Origin: Nageia nagi
Lineage: Eukaryota; Pinophyta
DNA length: 64,000 nucleotides
NCBI GenBank assembly: GCA_050084985.1
Contig: JBITNC010000001.1
Span: forward strand, 183,644,001-183,708,000
Reading direction: 5' to 3'
A program made the translations under genes and the position numbers. Shown here one piece after another: positions 46,112-59,114 of the stretch (positions within the stretch are counted from its first letter, which is position 1; every line of letters starts with the position of its first letter). Under the pieces are notes generated by a model, which saw only the letters and a list, made by a program, of their open reading frames with translations, was not told the origin of the DNA and searched no databases.

Positions 46112-47728
46112 ACACAAGAATTTAAACTTCACACCCCCTTGAAGGCAACTTCACCAACCCAATAGGATCCCTAAGCTTACATAATTGAGCTTCTAGGAGG
46201 GGCTTGATGAACAAATTAGTGAAGTTCAAGGTGGATGGATAATATTCTAGGTCTATGATGCCATTAAGAACCTTCTCTTTGATAAAATGGGCATGGATTT
46301 CCACATGTTTTATTCTCTGATGGAACACTAGATTCTTAGCCAAAGAAATAGTTGATTGATTGTCTAAAGAGATCAAAGATAAGCCACCTTGCTCATACCT
46401 AATTTCTTTCAAAATAAGCCTTAGCCAAATGGCTTCCTAGGTTGCAACAAACATGGCATGATATTCAACTTTTATGGTGGAAAGAGAAATAGTAGGCTAC
46501 TTCTTGGAAGCTTAAGAGATAGCACCTAAACCAATGCTAAACACATATGCAGAGGTTGACTTTCTATCATCTCTATCTCTCCCATAGTCAAAATCTGAGA
46601 ATCCAGAGAGAACAAATGAGGGCAACTTGGAATACTTGAGAGCAAGATCCTTAGTCCTTGCAACATACCTCAATATTTGCTTAACAGCATTGAGATGCTC
46701 AACATAAATTTTTTGCATGAATCATACCATTAGATTCACTGCAAAGGTAATATCTAACCTAGATATAGTTAAGTATAAAAGATTACCAATTAATTACCTA
46801 TAAGCTGTAGCATCAGCTAACTGAGTGTTGGATCTTAGAGAAATAATGATTTTAGGAGATACTAGGATTGTAGCATATCTACACTCTATTCCAAACTTTT
46901 GCAAGATGTTTAATATATAATTAGATTGATTGATGTAAGTACAATCCTTGTATTGATACATTTGCATTCTAAGATAGTAATGCAAGAAACCAAGATCAAT
47001 CATTTCAAACATTACCTTAAGTTTGGATATGCACTCTTGAATGATTTCATCATTGTTCTCAGTAATCGAAAGATCATCCACATAAAGAAGAATCAAGACC
47101 ATGTCTTTTCCTTGATTGAGCACATAGAGATCAGAGTCAAAAAAACACTTGGAGAATTTAATGTCTGCAAAGTACCCTAAAATCTTTCTATACCAGGCTT
47201 AATGTGCTTGTTTATGTCTATACAAAGACTTCTTTAGCTTACACATAAAGGACTCTTTACCTTCTATAATAAACTATTCTGATTGATTCATGAAGATTTT
47301 CAGATCTAAGTCACCATTGAGAAATGCACTCTTGATGTCAAGTTGAAAAACTTTCCATCCTTAAGTTGCAAAAAGAGTAAGAATAACTCTCATAGTAGGC
47401 ATATTTTCCATGGGAGCAAAATTTTTCTCATAATCTACATTTATTTCTGAGTAACACCTTTAGCTACTAACTTTGCCTTGTATTTCTCAATATCTCCTAC
47501 TGAATTGAACTTGACCTTGTAGATCCACTTATTGCCAATCACATTCTTTTCATTGGGATAAGGAACCAAGTCCCAAGTTTTATTTTTATAAGCACCTCAT
47601 ACTCCACTTTCATAGCTTTCATCCAGCACTCATGCTTAGAAGCTTCTTTGAAGGTTGAGGGCTCATGTTTGTTGTCAATCTTAGAAATTAAGAATTTGTT
47701 CAAGGTTATGCTCCTTGTTATCATTTTT
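46112..47728 (-). pseudogene. Copia-5 reverse transcriptase and RNase H
   Basis: RT begins near 47690 (ISKIDNKHEPSTFKEASKHE), is frameshifted near 47540, and continues with NKWIYKVKFN-like text. The catalytic box is kept as YVDDLSITE (about 47070-47096), followed by HYYLRMQMYQYKDCTY. RNase H shows FSDFDYGRD (family SDSDYGGD), SLDNQSTISLAKN (Asp kept) and LFIKPLLEAQLCKLRDPIGL; the AEY motif has become KVEY. At least four stops and several frameshifts. Dead. Confidence 0.8.
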
Positions 47729-47759
47729 GTTGAAGAATTTTATTCTTGAGGTGACTTAT

Positions 47760-48645
47760 CTATAGTAATATCCAAACTAACTAGGAGCAATTGAAGAGTC
47801 CTCTAGATCATTAACATCCTCTTTAGAAGCAAATTCTTCAAGAAGTTCGTTGAACTTTACATCCCTTGAAATGAACACTACTTCATAGGTTGGAGAGTAG
47901 AGATTGTAGCCTTTATGTTGGCTGTTATAACCCATAAAGATGTATTTTTTATCTTTTTTATCCAACTTCTTCTTTTTCTCAGAAATAATGTAGGAGAATG
48001 CTTCACAACCAAACACCCTAAGGTGAGAGATGTTAGGTTTTCTTCCTGACCATGCATCAAAAGAATTTTTACTCTAAATAGATTTTATAGGACACCTATT
48101 CAAGGTGTAAATAGTAGTGTTCATAGCTTCATCCCATAAGAATTTAGGAAGATTACCTAACATGCATCTAACCATCTCCATAATTATTCTATTTTTTCTT
48201 TCGTTAACATCGTTCTGCTGAGGAGTGTATGGAATTGTAAACTGCCTCTTGATTCTATACTTAGCACAATAATCATTGAATTCATTACTATTATATTCTC
48301 CCCCATTATCTAATCTCAATATTTTGATTTTAAAGTTAGTTTGATTCTCAATAAATGCCTTAAAAACTCTCAAAGTTTTGATCCTTGTGCTCAAGTAAAT
48401 ACCCAAAAGTCATCCTAGTGAATTCATCAATGAAGATCAAGACGTAAGATGCTCCTTCAAGCGACTTAGTTTGAAATGAATCCATCAAATGTGAATGCAC
48501 AAATTGAAGAGGTTGAGATGCTCTTGTTGCCTTATCTTTTTCAAACTTTTGTTTATGCATCTTGTCAAGAATGCACTTCTCGCGTAGACCAACTGAAGGA
48601 GAAATTGAAGGCAAACCTTCCATAAGTTCTTGGTCTTTCATGAAT
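47760..48645 (-). pseudogene. Copia-5 integrase
   Basis: Core domain in pieces: HSHLMDSFQTKSLEGASYVL (48490 region), ILRLDNGGEYNSNEF (48300 region) and QQNDVNERKNR (48215-48183). The family DDE triad is HSDLCGP / RxDNGGE / NGVAERKN. The first Asp has become His (HSH); the second Asp and the Glu are retained. The tail reads KYIFMGYNSQHKGYNLYSPT and VFISRDVKFNE. Two frameshifts split it (48641-48360, 48406-48074, 48016-47777). Confidence 0.8.
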
Positions 48646-48683
48646 TGAATACTATTATGGTTAAGGTGTCCTAAACAATGATG

Positions 48684-49075
48684 CTAAGGATTACCTTTAG
48701 GACACACATTAGAAGTAAGACATATCTTTGATGGTACTTGATCCACAATGTAGAGGTTATCTTTCATAGATCCTTTAACTAAAGTGGTAAATCCTTTCTT
48801 AATATGCCAGGATTGAGAGTAAAACTCAAAAGAGTACCCTTTTATAGCAACTTGGAGCATAGAGAGAAGGTTCATCCTTAACTTAGGAACATAGAAAACA
48901 TTTTCAAGAACCTTTCCATGAATTAGCACAGTCCCAATTCCTTGGACTTCAAGGCCATAGTTATCACCTATCACAACCGCATCCTTATTATACTTGTGAA
49001 AGTTCTTAAATTTTTCCTTTTCAAAGCATAGGTGATTAGTGCAACTAGAGTCAACAATCCATTCAGATTAAAAAA
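48684..49075 (-). pseudogene. Copia-5 protease and pre-integrase region
   Basis: The minus strand near 49072-49040 reads WIVDSSCTNHLCFEKEKF, the copia aspartic protease active site (family WIxDSGCTNH) with Gly changed to Ser beside the catalytic Asp. It continues to VIGDNYGLEVQGIGTVLIHG and VFYVPKLRMNLLSMLQVA, then a GAG-pre-integrase part (SWHIKKGFTTLVKGSMKDNL). An unusual region free of stops, 48684-48974, suggests less decay here. Confidence 0.75.
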
Positions 49076-50076
49076 TGCAAGTCATGGAGTAGAGTGTTGT
49101 AGCAAAACCAGCATGAGTATTTTTCTTTCCTTTGTAGTTCTTTACATTTTCATTCACTTTGTTCTTTTCCTCTCTTTTCTTTTTTATAGCAATAAATTTC
49201 TTTGTGACCTTGAATGTCATAATAGTTACAATTACCATTAAAAATTTCCTTAGGATAAGGAGTGTTTGCTTTACCTTTTCCATCTCTTTGCTTGAAATGA
49301 TTATTATTACCATTGCTCCTATTGCTATGGTTATTATTCCCATTATTCCTATTACTGTTGTAGCCATTACCTCTTTTCTCAAATCTTTTGGAGAAATAAA
49401 TATAAGATTTCTTTTGATGATTGATTTTTTTTTTTAAAAGAGTTTTGATTACTCTAAAAGCAACATTATTATCCTTAAGAGAAGAAATCAACCCCTTATT
49501 GTTAAGGGTTTCCTCATGCTTCAATAGGTGCCTTGAAAGATTCTCAAGGAAGAAGATTTCTTTTTCATCATCAAGCATTATTTCCATAACTGTCATAAAG
49601 TTTCCAAACTTTGAAGAGAGGCTTTGAAGAATGATGAAGACCATGAACTCATCATTGATCCAATTACATCCACAAGCAACAAGTTGGATCCTTAGGTCAA
49701 TGATTTTGTTCAAGTAGATAGCAACATTTTCATCTTCCCCTTGACAAGATTAAAGCAACTTTTGAAGTATCATGAACCTTCTTGAAAAATTTGAACCAAA
49801 TTAGATTTGCTTAAGCTTATCTCATGCTTCCTTTACCGAGGTTGAAGAGTATATCATCAGGAGCACATCATTTGAAACTGCACAATAAATCATGGAGGTT
49901 GCTAATTCATTCTTCGTGTTGTAAGCTTCTAGTGCCTTCTCATCTATAAGAGGTACAAAGTTATCATTCACTATTTGCCAAAGCTTCCTTGCCTATAATT
50001 TAGATCTCATTCAAGGTTCCCAAATCCCATAGTTAGAATCATCAAGAATGTGTTTGGGTAAGAAGGATTCTCCCAT
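49076..50076 (-). pseudogene. Copia-5 gag
   Basis: The ATG at 50076 opens MGESFLPKHILDDSNYGIWE, then stops. A middle part (about 49960-49760) shows KALEAYNTKNELATSMIYCA-like text; 49713-49150 is open: NKIIDLRIQLVACGCNWIND, then a basic Asn-rich stretch (NSNRNNGNNNHSNRSNGNN). The zinc knuckle reads CNYYDIQGHKEIYC: as in Copia-3, the second Cys is Tyr. UBN2/DUF4219-type gag, broken. Confidence 0.75.
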
Positions 50077-53057
50077 TTGCTACACAAAAATGTGAAATAA
50101 TAAGCATGTGTTTTCAATAAATAAAATGTTAAGTTTTAACCAAGTAAATAATACACGTTACATTTAACACTAAATACATGCTTGATTACAATTCCAATAA
50201 TAACCCATGTACCCAAATACATTTCTCATCTCAAGAACTATACATGTAGAGTGACATTGTTGAGGCTTATTTTCTTATCTAAAATTAGGCCTTCACCTAG
50301 ATGCCCACACAAGAGGAGCCCAAGTACTACTAATCCTCAACCAATTCCCCTTGGGTAGCAATATACTCTCACAAGGAGAAGTACTAGCTATTTTCTAAGA
50401 TTTTAATGTTTATTAGATTGGCCAAATTATTAATCTTGATTAGGTTTCAAATTGTCCTCCTAGGTTATTAGGATAATCCCTAAATGGATGTGTGGACATG
50501 TGGTATCACTACACACATGTCTATCCACGTAATAGAGTTATGTCCAGACCAATAGAGGACTTAGGGGTAATTAAGAAGTATAAACTTTTCACCACTTGGA
50601 TCGTCTAACTTAAAGGCTCCAATCTGCCTATCCTTACCTCATGGCTCCCTAAACAAGTCATGTTGTGGAATGTACGTGTGGATGTGTTCATTTTAGGGGG
50701 TTTCTCATATCAATGTTTGCATTTTTATTTGCATAAAAAAATAAAACATGAAGTAAGGAGCATAAATAAAATATTATCCATTCAATTTAAAACCTAAGTG
50801 TCCAATGGGTTTTGTTTACCAACCCCTAAAGGACATCTTTACATCATTCCTATTTTTGCACAAGTTTATTAATTAACTTTTTATAAGGAATAAATACTTA
50901 AGCATAAATAAAATACTCAAGCATAAACATGCATAACTTGAAGATATCCTATCAAATATATATCATGTAACATTCCCATAACTTGCATAAGGAAGGCATA
51001 ATAACTTAAGTAATAAACAAACATTATGCCAACTTAAGTACTAAGCATGCATTATTATTTAATTCCTTGATCATGCATTAAAAATTTTAAGTCCTAAGCA
51101 TTAACTTAAAAAAATTAAATCCTTAAGCATGCATTATTTGACTTATTTTAAGTCCTTAAGCATTTATAAAAAAAAAATTAAGTTCTAAGCAAGCATTAGG
51201 CATGCATAAAATTTAAGTACTAAGCATGCATTTATTACTTAACAAATAAGTATTTATAGAACTTAAAAATGTAAGCATTTAACTTAAAAATTAAGTATGT
51301 GTTTAAAAACTTTAAGTAAAAATTCACAAAATTCCCCCTTTTTACTTAAGGTTGATCTTAAGGCAAAAAAATTGCATGCTTAGTAACTTGAGAAATACCA
51401 AGTTTAACCTTAAACATTTTGCCTAAAAAAAATTGCTATACTTATCAATGCAGAATCTCCTCCATTTTTACTTTAATAAAAAATACTTTTAAGGGGTACA
51501 AAAAAAAGGCAACTAGACAAGTAATGATCCTCTATTTCTCAAGTAATGATTTATTGATGCTTGCAAATAAAGTATTCAATGTTGAAAAGAAGATTACTTG
51601 TCTACTTGTCAAATATTTAAAGTTTAGAGTTTGCCCTTACTTCACTCTAAGTCAAACTCATTAAAAAACATGCCATGATTAAAAAAGATATAAAATGTTG
51701 GAAATATACTTCATGTATTAAAAACTTATGATGGAAAAAACTTGCTTGACAAGCAAAAATTTAACATAAAAAAAGTAAACCCACCAATAAACAAACAAAA
51801 AAAGGAACACTAGCTTGGCGCACCCTAAAGGAATTGCACGAGAAAAACATATTAGTAATGCATGGAGCCACTTGTGATGGGATGTTTGGAGCAACTTCTT
51901 TCATTTGGGTTAAGGTTTCCATGAGTTGTACTTTGTGGAAAGCTGAGATTGCAATTTCAAAGACATTTTAGGTAACACCCTTGGTGCCTACAATTGCATT
52001 CATTTCTAAGATTGCATTTTTGTGATGTTGAAAGATATATCTTTAATGAAAAAGGGAGAGCAAGTCATGCATGCAGGCATGCAAGGAAGAGATCAAAGAA
52101 AAAAAATTCTATACGAGGAGGGCTAGAGGCAATGTGAGGTGGCATGAGGTCATAAGGAGGAAATCGTAGCATAGAAGGTCATAGGTCATAAATTGGTAAT
52201 CACATCATTGGAGAATGAGGCCAACAACCGTGAATAGAGGAGGGGTGTGGTGTAGGGTAGAGCAGGCCATGAAGCATGGCTAGATTGGAGGGTTGTAGTG
52301 AAGTGGTAAAAAGAGGATCTATGGGCTGAGCAATGGGGGTGACAGGGAGCCATCATGAGATAGCAAAGGAGGCTACAATGCAAGCCACAAAATATTTTGA
52401 CACCATATGATCAGCCATGGTGAGAAAGATGTCCAATTGGTGGTATGCAAGGTTATTTTTACTAGGCCATTAGCCTTGAGTAGAGGAGGGGGTGCATGCG
52501 CAGCTGAAGGGCAAATCCAAGTCACCACGCAAAGAAAGACACTCAATATTTGAAAAAAAAAACTATAGCATTGTTTGTAAATTACAAAAGTTTTTTTTTT
52601 TTTTTATTAATCAAACTTTTATAAAAAATCTATTCTACAACCTTAACCTTTTAGATGGTTTTTTTTTAATGCCAATAGATTATACCAATTTTTTTTTTTT
52701 AAAAAAAAATCCTCCCATATTAAAAAAAAAACTTATAATTGCACAAAGTAAATTTGCAAATTTCACTAAGTTACAAAAAATTACAAATTTTATAACAACA
52801 TATTGTAAATAGAATTACATCAATGTTTATTGCCATTTTAAATTTTATTTAAAGGTAAACTAACAACAATTGTTAGTAATAACAATAATAAATTGTAGTA
52901 AATAAATGTTAATAACATAAAAACAAGAGAGGTTATACCTTTGGAGCTCTTTTACCTCACTATGAAGTGTAGGTCAAGAAACAAAGACCTCCAAGTTGAA
53001 GAAAGACCTTCAAGAGTGTTGAAGATGAACCAAGGATGTGAAGAGGAGCCTTCAAGG
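50077..53057 (-). other. Copia-5 long 5' leader
   Basis: About 3 kb without genes. 50240-50860 matches Copia-3 and Copia-4 leaders. 50900-51300 is a cluster of TAAGCATGCATTA-type motifs. 51800-52530 is less AT-rich and purine-rich. 52540-52740 has long T and A runs. Small ORFs (51419-51664, 52186-52383, 52492-52812) match nothing known. Confidence 0.55.
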
Positions 53058-53070
53058 GGCTCTAATACCA
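53058..53070 (-). promoter_or_regulatory. Copia-5 primer-binding site
   Basis: On the minus strand TGGTATTAGAGCC begins three bases after the 5' LTR. It differs from TGGTATCAGAGC at one position and is the best preserved site of this kind in the window. Confidence 0.85.
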
Positions 53071-53072
53071 AA

Positions 53073-53579
53073 TGAAGGAATTGAACTATAACAAGAACAA
53101 TCCTAAACCACCAAGATCACATGAAAGCTCTCAATTCACATTTAACAATCTCATAAATAAGACAATCTCACAAAGTAACTCAAGATGTAAAGTGGTTCCT
53201 CCAACTAGGAGTACATCCACTAACTAGATCTTTACTTCAATCACAAATACAACCTCTTTACAATCCTTCTAATCTCAACTTTTACACTTCTATCCTATAG
53301 CATAACTTTACTCCACAAATTGGTGTATGATCACAAACAGGGAGACTTCTATTTATAGGCTAAAATCCCTCTTTGGATCACCCTTTTATCCAGTGTACAA
53401 AAACATAACATGCACATCCTTTTATCCAAGGGGCATGCTCATTACATGGAGTGTAGGACAAGTTACATTATCATATTCACTTAAATACTTAAGGTATCAA
53501 ATGATACCCTTAAGTATTAGTGAACTTACATAGAAGATTTAATACAAACCTTTACAATAATGCATTATACATTCCAGCA
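53073..53579 (-). repeat. Copia-5 5' LTR
   Basis: 507 bp. On the plus strand TGAAGGAATTG...CATTCCAGCA. Partner of 44809-45315, with the same TATA box and hairpin. Confidence 0.85.
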
Positions 53580-56500
53580 CCACTTCTAAAGATGGATAGG
53601 AAGTTTATATAGGGAAAATTAATACCTCTTAGAAGAAAAATTGTTAACCCAACTTTGCAAATGATTAGGAAATACCTCAAACCACTTCAACTTCCTTTGC
53701 AATCATTATGTCCTCTTAGCATTGATGCTGGCTAATTTTATTAGGTAGTTGAAATGACACACATTCTTAATTAGGTAATGAACCATCACAAGATCAGTTC
53801 ATTATTCTCTTCTCATCAAAATATGTCTATAAGTCTCTTGAATGCATATGACACCAAAAATCTTAATATCTAAAAATCTCGTTAGTAGAACATGCATGTA
53901 GCTCAATGTTGGCATTGTTGGTAGCACTGACACTAATTTGTATTGCATAAAAAATAACCAAGTTAAAGGTACATCTCAAAAATAAGCATGAAAAACCTTG
54001 ATAACAATATGAATATGAGCTTCAAATCGCTAGTACTCATGACTCATTTTAACATGTGATATTTCTAAGTTTTATTTCTCATTTTAAAATGTGATATTTT
54101 TTAGCTGCATTTGAGAACGTTGTTCAATAAAATATTATCATATATATGTGTGTCATATGATTCTTAATGAATTTGTAATAATCCATAACTTTTTTATTTA
54201 TAACTATTTAGGGATTTTTTTTATTTATGAAAAACATTATACAAGTTCTACAATGTCTATTGATGTAATCATTTACTCTATCTTTGGGGAACGTTATCCT
54301 TTAGCCAAATTTATCTATACCCTAGGTGTATATCATATGAAATTGGATAGAAATTATTTGAATGGGTTCAGATTGGCTTGAAATCCTTGAATGTGATTGA
54401 CTTTGGCTATGATTCATCTAGTCTAATTGGTTTTGGTTGATTTCAAGTATATACATCCAATGTTTATTTGTTATATTGTAAGAATATGTGATTGAATTTA
54501 GTTGGAGGATAGTGTCATCCATTCATTTAACACTCTACCATATACCAAGTCATTAAATAATGGTGTTATATTCAGACAGTTTGATGATTCATCTACATAT
54601 TGAGAAATACATAATAAGGAAAGCATATTAATATATTCCCAAAGTCTCAATTATTGTTTAGCTAAAATGCATTATATATATTTTGAAATAGTGTATTATT
54701 TAATATTCAATAGCCATTGTTCAAGAAACTTAAGAAAATGGTCTATTGAATACTAAGGGAGAGGGCCCTATAGTGGTGTACCCTAAGTTTGCACATCCAT
54801 GTGGAGTGCTAGTTGAACTAAAAAATTATTAAAAAATTATTGACATGTCAAAATGTCAGCATGGATGATGTTAATTTTATTTCAACCAAATCACACCTAT
54901 TTTTCCATGTGTTTCAATAGGATTTGTATGACATGGTGATAAATGGTGGATCTAGTGGGCTGACTAGTCATTGGTCAGGTCCATCCATAGTTTGTGTACA
55001 TAGCTTACTTGAAAGCAGGGTGTGGGGATAGGTGTCAACCATATTATTTTCCTCCCTCAGCATGCATGAAGCAATATTGATTCCTCATTGCCATACCAAT
55101 TTAACCCATATTATCTTGCTTACTATGCATCCAACTACATTAACTCATTCTTAATGGCATGTAATCTTGAGGTAGGGGAGCCAACATTAGATGTTGTTCA
55201 TTTTCTTTAATCTCTATCATTATGAACTTTGTAATTACCTATGTCTTCTAGAGTCTTATGTGCCTTTGGAAACCACCTCCGTCAGGCCTCTCCATCACCT
55301 CTGCCTCCTCAATGATGCAGGTGTTGTCTTTATCTCCCCTCAGGCCATAATTTCTTCATAACTATGTTGTGAGAATGACCATTGTTATTTAAATATCATT
55401 GTCATTACTTTGAGAATGATTTTATGTTATTATTTTATTAGGTCTTGAACCTTTGGCTCCACCCCCATGCAAACACTTTAGTAGGTACTTCAACGTAAAG
55501 AAATTTAGTAGGTGAGTTCATTAGGGCCACCATTGTTGCAATGTGGAATATGTTACTCCCATCCTGCTTCAATCTTGATTATGCTTGTACAATGTGGAAT
55601 ACTATTTGCCTTCTAGTTTTAATGTGGGATTTATTATTTTCTTATTTTCTTCTTTTTCAAAGTTTGAACAAATGATATTTTCTCTTTAGTGGTTTGAGGT
55701 TGAATTGCATACAAATTTGAATTATTAAATGACATTTTTTTCAAAATACCAATTGCTATTTTTTTTAAATGATATTTTCCTGCCTCCATTACAAAATTAT
55801 GTTTTTGTTCATTTTACAAAGCCATCAATATTATTGTTAGCTTGAATAATTACTTAAATAAAGCTGTATTTTTTCTTAATAAATTAAGATTAGGTCCTTG
55901 TTCATTTCCATTCCACCTATATGCTATTGTAATAATGTTAGTTTATTATATATTTGATGTTTTCTCATACTGAGTTTAATTTCCCAATGCTGGTAAAACA
56001 TTGAATGGTTTTTGTATTTCATCTTATCCTTTCTCCATGGTTAAAGTATAATCAATTACTTTGATGAAATCATGATAAGAATACATGATTAGGTAAATAT
56101 GTAGGAAGGCTTATCATGCTTGTAAATACCAAATCCAAAGCCTTATTTCAATTTGAATTGTCCTTCCCTTGGGATAACTTGAGTATATCAATAGACTTAA
56201 ATCATAATAGGTGGTAGTAGAAACCACATGGTAGTGACTAGTAGTTCTAAATCAACATTTTGACAACTATAGTAGGATCTATCTCTAATTGTTACTAGTA
56301 TTAATCATATTTATTGGAGCCTAGGTTTATTATTTATTCTTTGTACTTAGAAGCACTATATGTTGTACCAATAGTAATAAAAAGGAAAAGGTAAACTAGT
56401 TGGGATGTAACCTCTTAGGTAATGGAGTAAAATTTGCAATAGTGTGATTCCTCCATTTCCACCCCATTAAATTCAAATAAGGGGAAAGAAACTACCAAAC

Positions 56501-57144
56501 ACAAGTTGTTACTTAAGATCATATATAACTACTATCCAAAATGATAGAAAGATAAGATATGAGAATCAAATAATTGGAGAACCTTATTTGTTGTTATGTG
56601 TAATATATGCCTAAAAAAATTATTTCCATAGGATATCCAGACTGTTTCAAGCACCCATTATGCTAAGTTCTAGTATGCTATAAATCTAGGATATCCATAC
56701 AAATTATTCCTTATTATGTTATAAATCTAATAACTTCATGATAATACTTTGGTACTTGCAACACAAATATATCTAAACAAGCATATAAAATTCAGTTGTT
56801 CAAATGGAAATTTTAAAATTTATTTTTATCTCTTAAAAAGGAATCATGAATCTCAATGGAGTAAAGAGGGAAATCATGTTGACTATGTATCACTTCACCT
56901 AACCCCAAGCCTTAGATTTTCTATCTTATTCTTTCAACCTGAAAAATCAACATTTGAGCATTCCCATAGCCAACCTTAGTTTATTGGTGTAGAAACTCAA
57001 GCCTGTAGTATTTCTATTTTGGATAGTAAGCATTATTGCCTTCATGTTATTCTATAAGAAAAAAGATAGTTGCATAAGGAGAAAACATAAAAACTAGATG
57101 CTTATGGAAACCTTGGTAAATTGTAACCATGCATAAGAACAAGT
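53580..57144. other. AT-rich DNA; the first part possibly gypsy gag
   Basis: The first bases on the minus strand (53603-53580) read FLSIFRSG, which joins to GKFDANK across Copia-5 and resembles the gypsy gag start 'FDGSGKxDA'. From about 53700 to 57144 no gene, RNA or clear repeat was recognised; small ORFs such as 54148-54381 and 56749-56979 match nothing known. Confidence 0.35.
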
Positions 57145-57560
57145 AATACTCCAAAAGAAGCTCTTTGATGCTTATAAGAGACTCCCTGAGAAAAAACATT
57201 ATGCAAACCATAAACATAAAATAAATACCTTACGGGCAATGAGCTCAAGTAAATGCATCAAAAAATTCTAAGGCCTCTTCTTTGCATACACTCTTCAAGC
57301 TACAATTCATACACATAGATTATAGGTATATCCTCCTCAACAATAAATTGATAATACTCAAAAAGAAGCTCTTTGATACTTATAAGAGACTCCTTGAGAA
57401 AAAACATTATGCAAACCATAAACATAAAATAAATACCTTACGGGTAATGAGCTCAAGTAAATGCATCAAAAACATTCTAAGGCCTCTTCTTTGCATACAT
57501 TTTTCAAGCTACAATTCATACACATAGAGTATAGGTGTGTCCTCCTCAACAATAAATCGA
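57145..57560. repeat. 208-bp tandem duplication
   Basis: 57145-57352 and 57353-57560 are two copies with a 208-bp period and high identity along the whole unit (shared AAAAAACATTATGCAAACCA and CTTTGCATAC blocks). The ORF 57282-57527 spans the junction and is a by-product. Confidence 0.9.
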
Positions 57561-57789
57561 TAATGTACAAATGCTACCACAAGTTCCCCTTATCCAATCC
57601 ACAGGCCCTTGTAATTCTCACTAGTGTTATTTAGAGTTTTATGCATAAATATATACAACACTTCCAATACCACCACTTCCCTTCATTTCATCTTCTCTTT
57701 CATTTTCTATTCTACCCCATATGAACCCTCCATATTTAACTAATCAAATGCAGAGGATAAAAAAACTAAAGTTTACTACTATACAGTCT

Positions 57790-58137
57790 GATGTATTTTC
57801 TTAGCTCCATGCCTATAAACTATATATAAATAAAAACTAAAAAGTAACACTATTTATCATTTTCTTCTAGGGAAACTAGTCTAGATATCTATTTTTTATG
57901 CATGTAATGGCCTAGAACAAAACCTTTAACTGCTCTTAAATATAGCACTTATATGGGGTGGTCAGATGTATTTCCTTAGGTCTAGGTCTATGAACTAGAT
58001 ATAAATAAAAAGAAACACTATTTTATCATTTTCTTCTAGTGAAACTCATCTAGATATCTTTTTTTTTTTTATGTATGTAATGGTCAAGAACTAAACCTTT
58101 AATAACTCTTAAATATAGCATTTATATCGAGTGGTCA
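57790..58137. repeat. About 175-bp tandem duplication
   Basis: 57790-57964 and 57965-58137 share GATGTATTTxCTTAG, TATAAATAAAAA, TTTATCATTTTCTTCTAG and CTCTTAAATATAGCA in the same order. Diverged by small indels. Unrelated to the 208-bp unit. Confidence 0.8.
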
Positions 58138-59114
58138 AATGTGTCCCTAATCTAGACTCTCGTCATACCAACAGACCTGTATTTATATTTATATTCATGT
58201 AAATGCAACTACATAGAAGCTTAAATTTTTTTATAATAGTATTTCGATAAAATTTATCTCGAAAATAGGAAAACAGGGACTAATGATAGAGGGCATGAAC
58301 AAAAAGAAAATATTATTGAGTTGTTGGCATCTCCAAGAAAGATGTTGAGCATACCATTTCAATCATACTTGTCAAATGCAGGGAAATTAGCCATATTATC
58401 TATCTAATATATGTTGCTTTTATAGCCTCATCAACAATCTTCTTCTTTGTTAGCTCTTAGGAAAGTAGTTCAAGTCTTGGTGTTTAAATTTACTCTTGCA
58501 TCGAACTATCAAAGTAGTCTACTTTTTTTGTTCTTGGATAGTACCTTACAAGTATATAGACATTTAAAAATTTTATAACAACAAAGAGTAATGAAAATTA
58601 GAATCAAGGTTAATAAAGATTAGACCCATATTTTGAAAGTGGTTAAATACCAAAAAGATATCAATAGATCAAGGAGTAATCTTCCTATATGTTGAAGAAT
58701 CAATTAGACTTATGATAAATTATATTGATCATCTATAGAGCATGCCTCTATTGCAAGTATTTTTAAGTTTCAAAAAATTGATTTTAATATTTTGCAAATA
58801 GTTTGAACCATTTTTGTATATTTTGAAGTCAATTTTGTTTACAATCTAAGATAAAATATGAACTAAAATATAAATTTTGGAGTCAAATTTTGCAAGAGTT
58901 AAAGGTCTAAATAAAATATTTTGGTTTCTTCAAGTATTTCTTCTATCATCTTTACGAGTATTGCACCTCCTTCTCCAGCTCTACACTCTAGAGCATACCC
59001 ACACATAATGTTGAATACTCACTAAATTAAATATCACATTTACTATATTTTATAAATTTTTATAAATATAGTGATGGTACCATGTCACATTTATTGTATT
59101 TTAAATTACCAACA
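58138..59114. other. AT-rich stretch, nothing recognised
   Basis: No supported feature on either strand. Confidence 0.4.

Larger units (their letters stand above)
44809..53579 (-). mobile_element. Copia-5: full-length, dead copia element
   Basis: 507-bp LTRs at 44809-45315 and 53073-53579. On the minus strand: 5' LTR, primer-binding site 53058-53070, a leader of about 3 kb, gag, protease, integrase, RT, RNase H, a 3' UTR with tandem repeats, a polypurine tract (TTAAGGGGGAG, 45316-45326) and the 3' LTR. All genes are broken. It is the only element here with the complete copia order (protease-integrase-RT-RNase H). The first base pair of the left LTR is mutated (TT for TG) and no 5-bp target duplication is visible; both flanks read as Ty3/gypsy gag. 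Confidence 0.85.
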
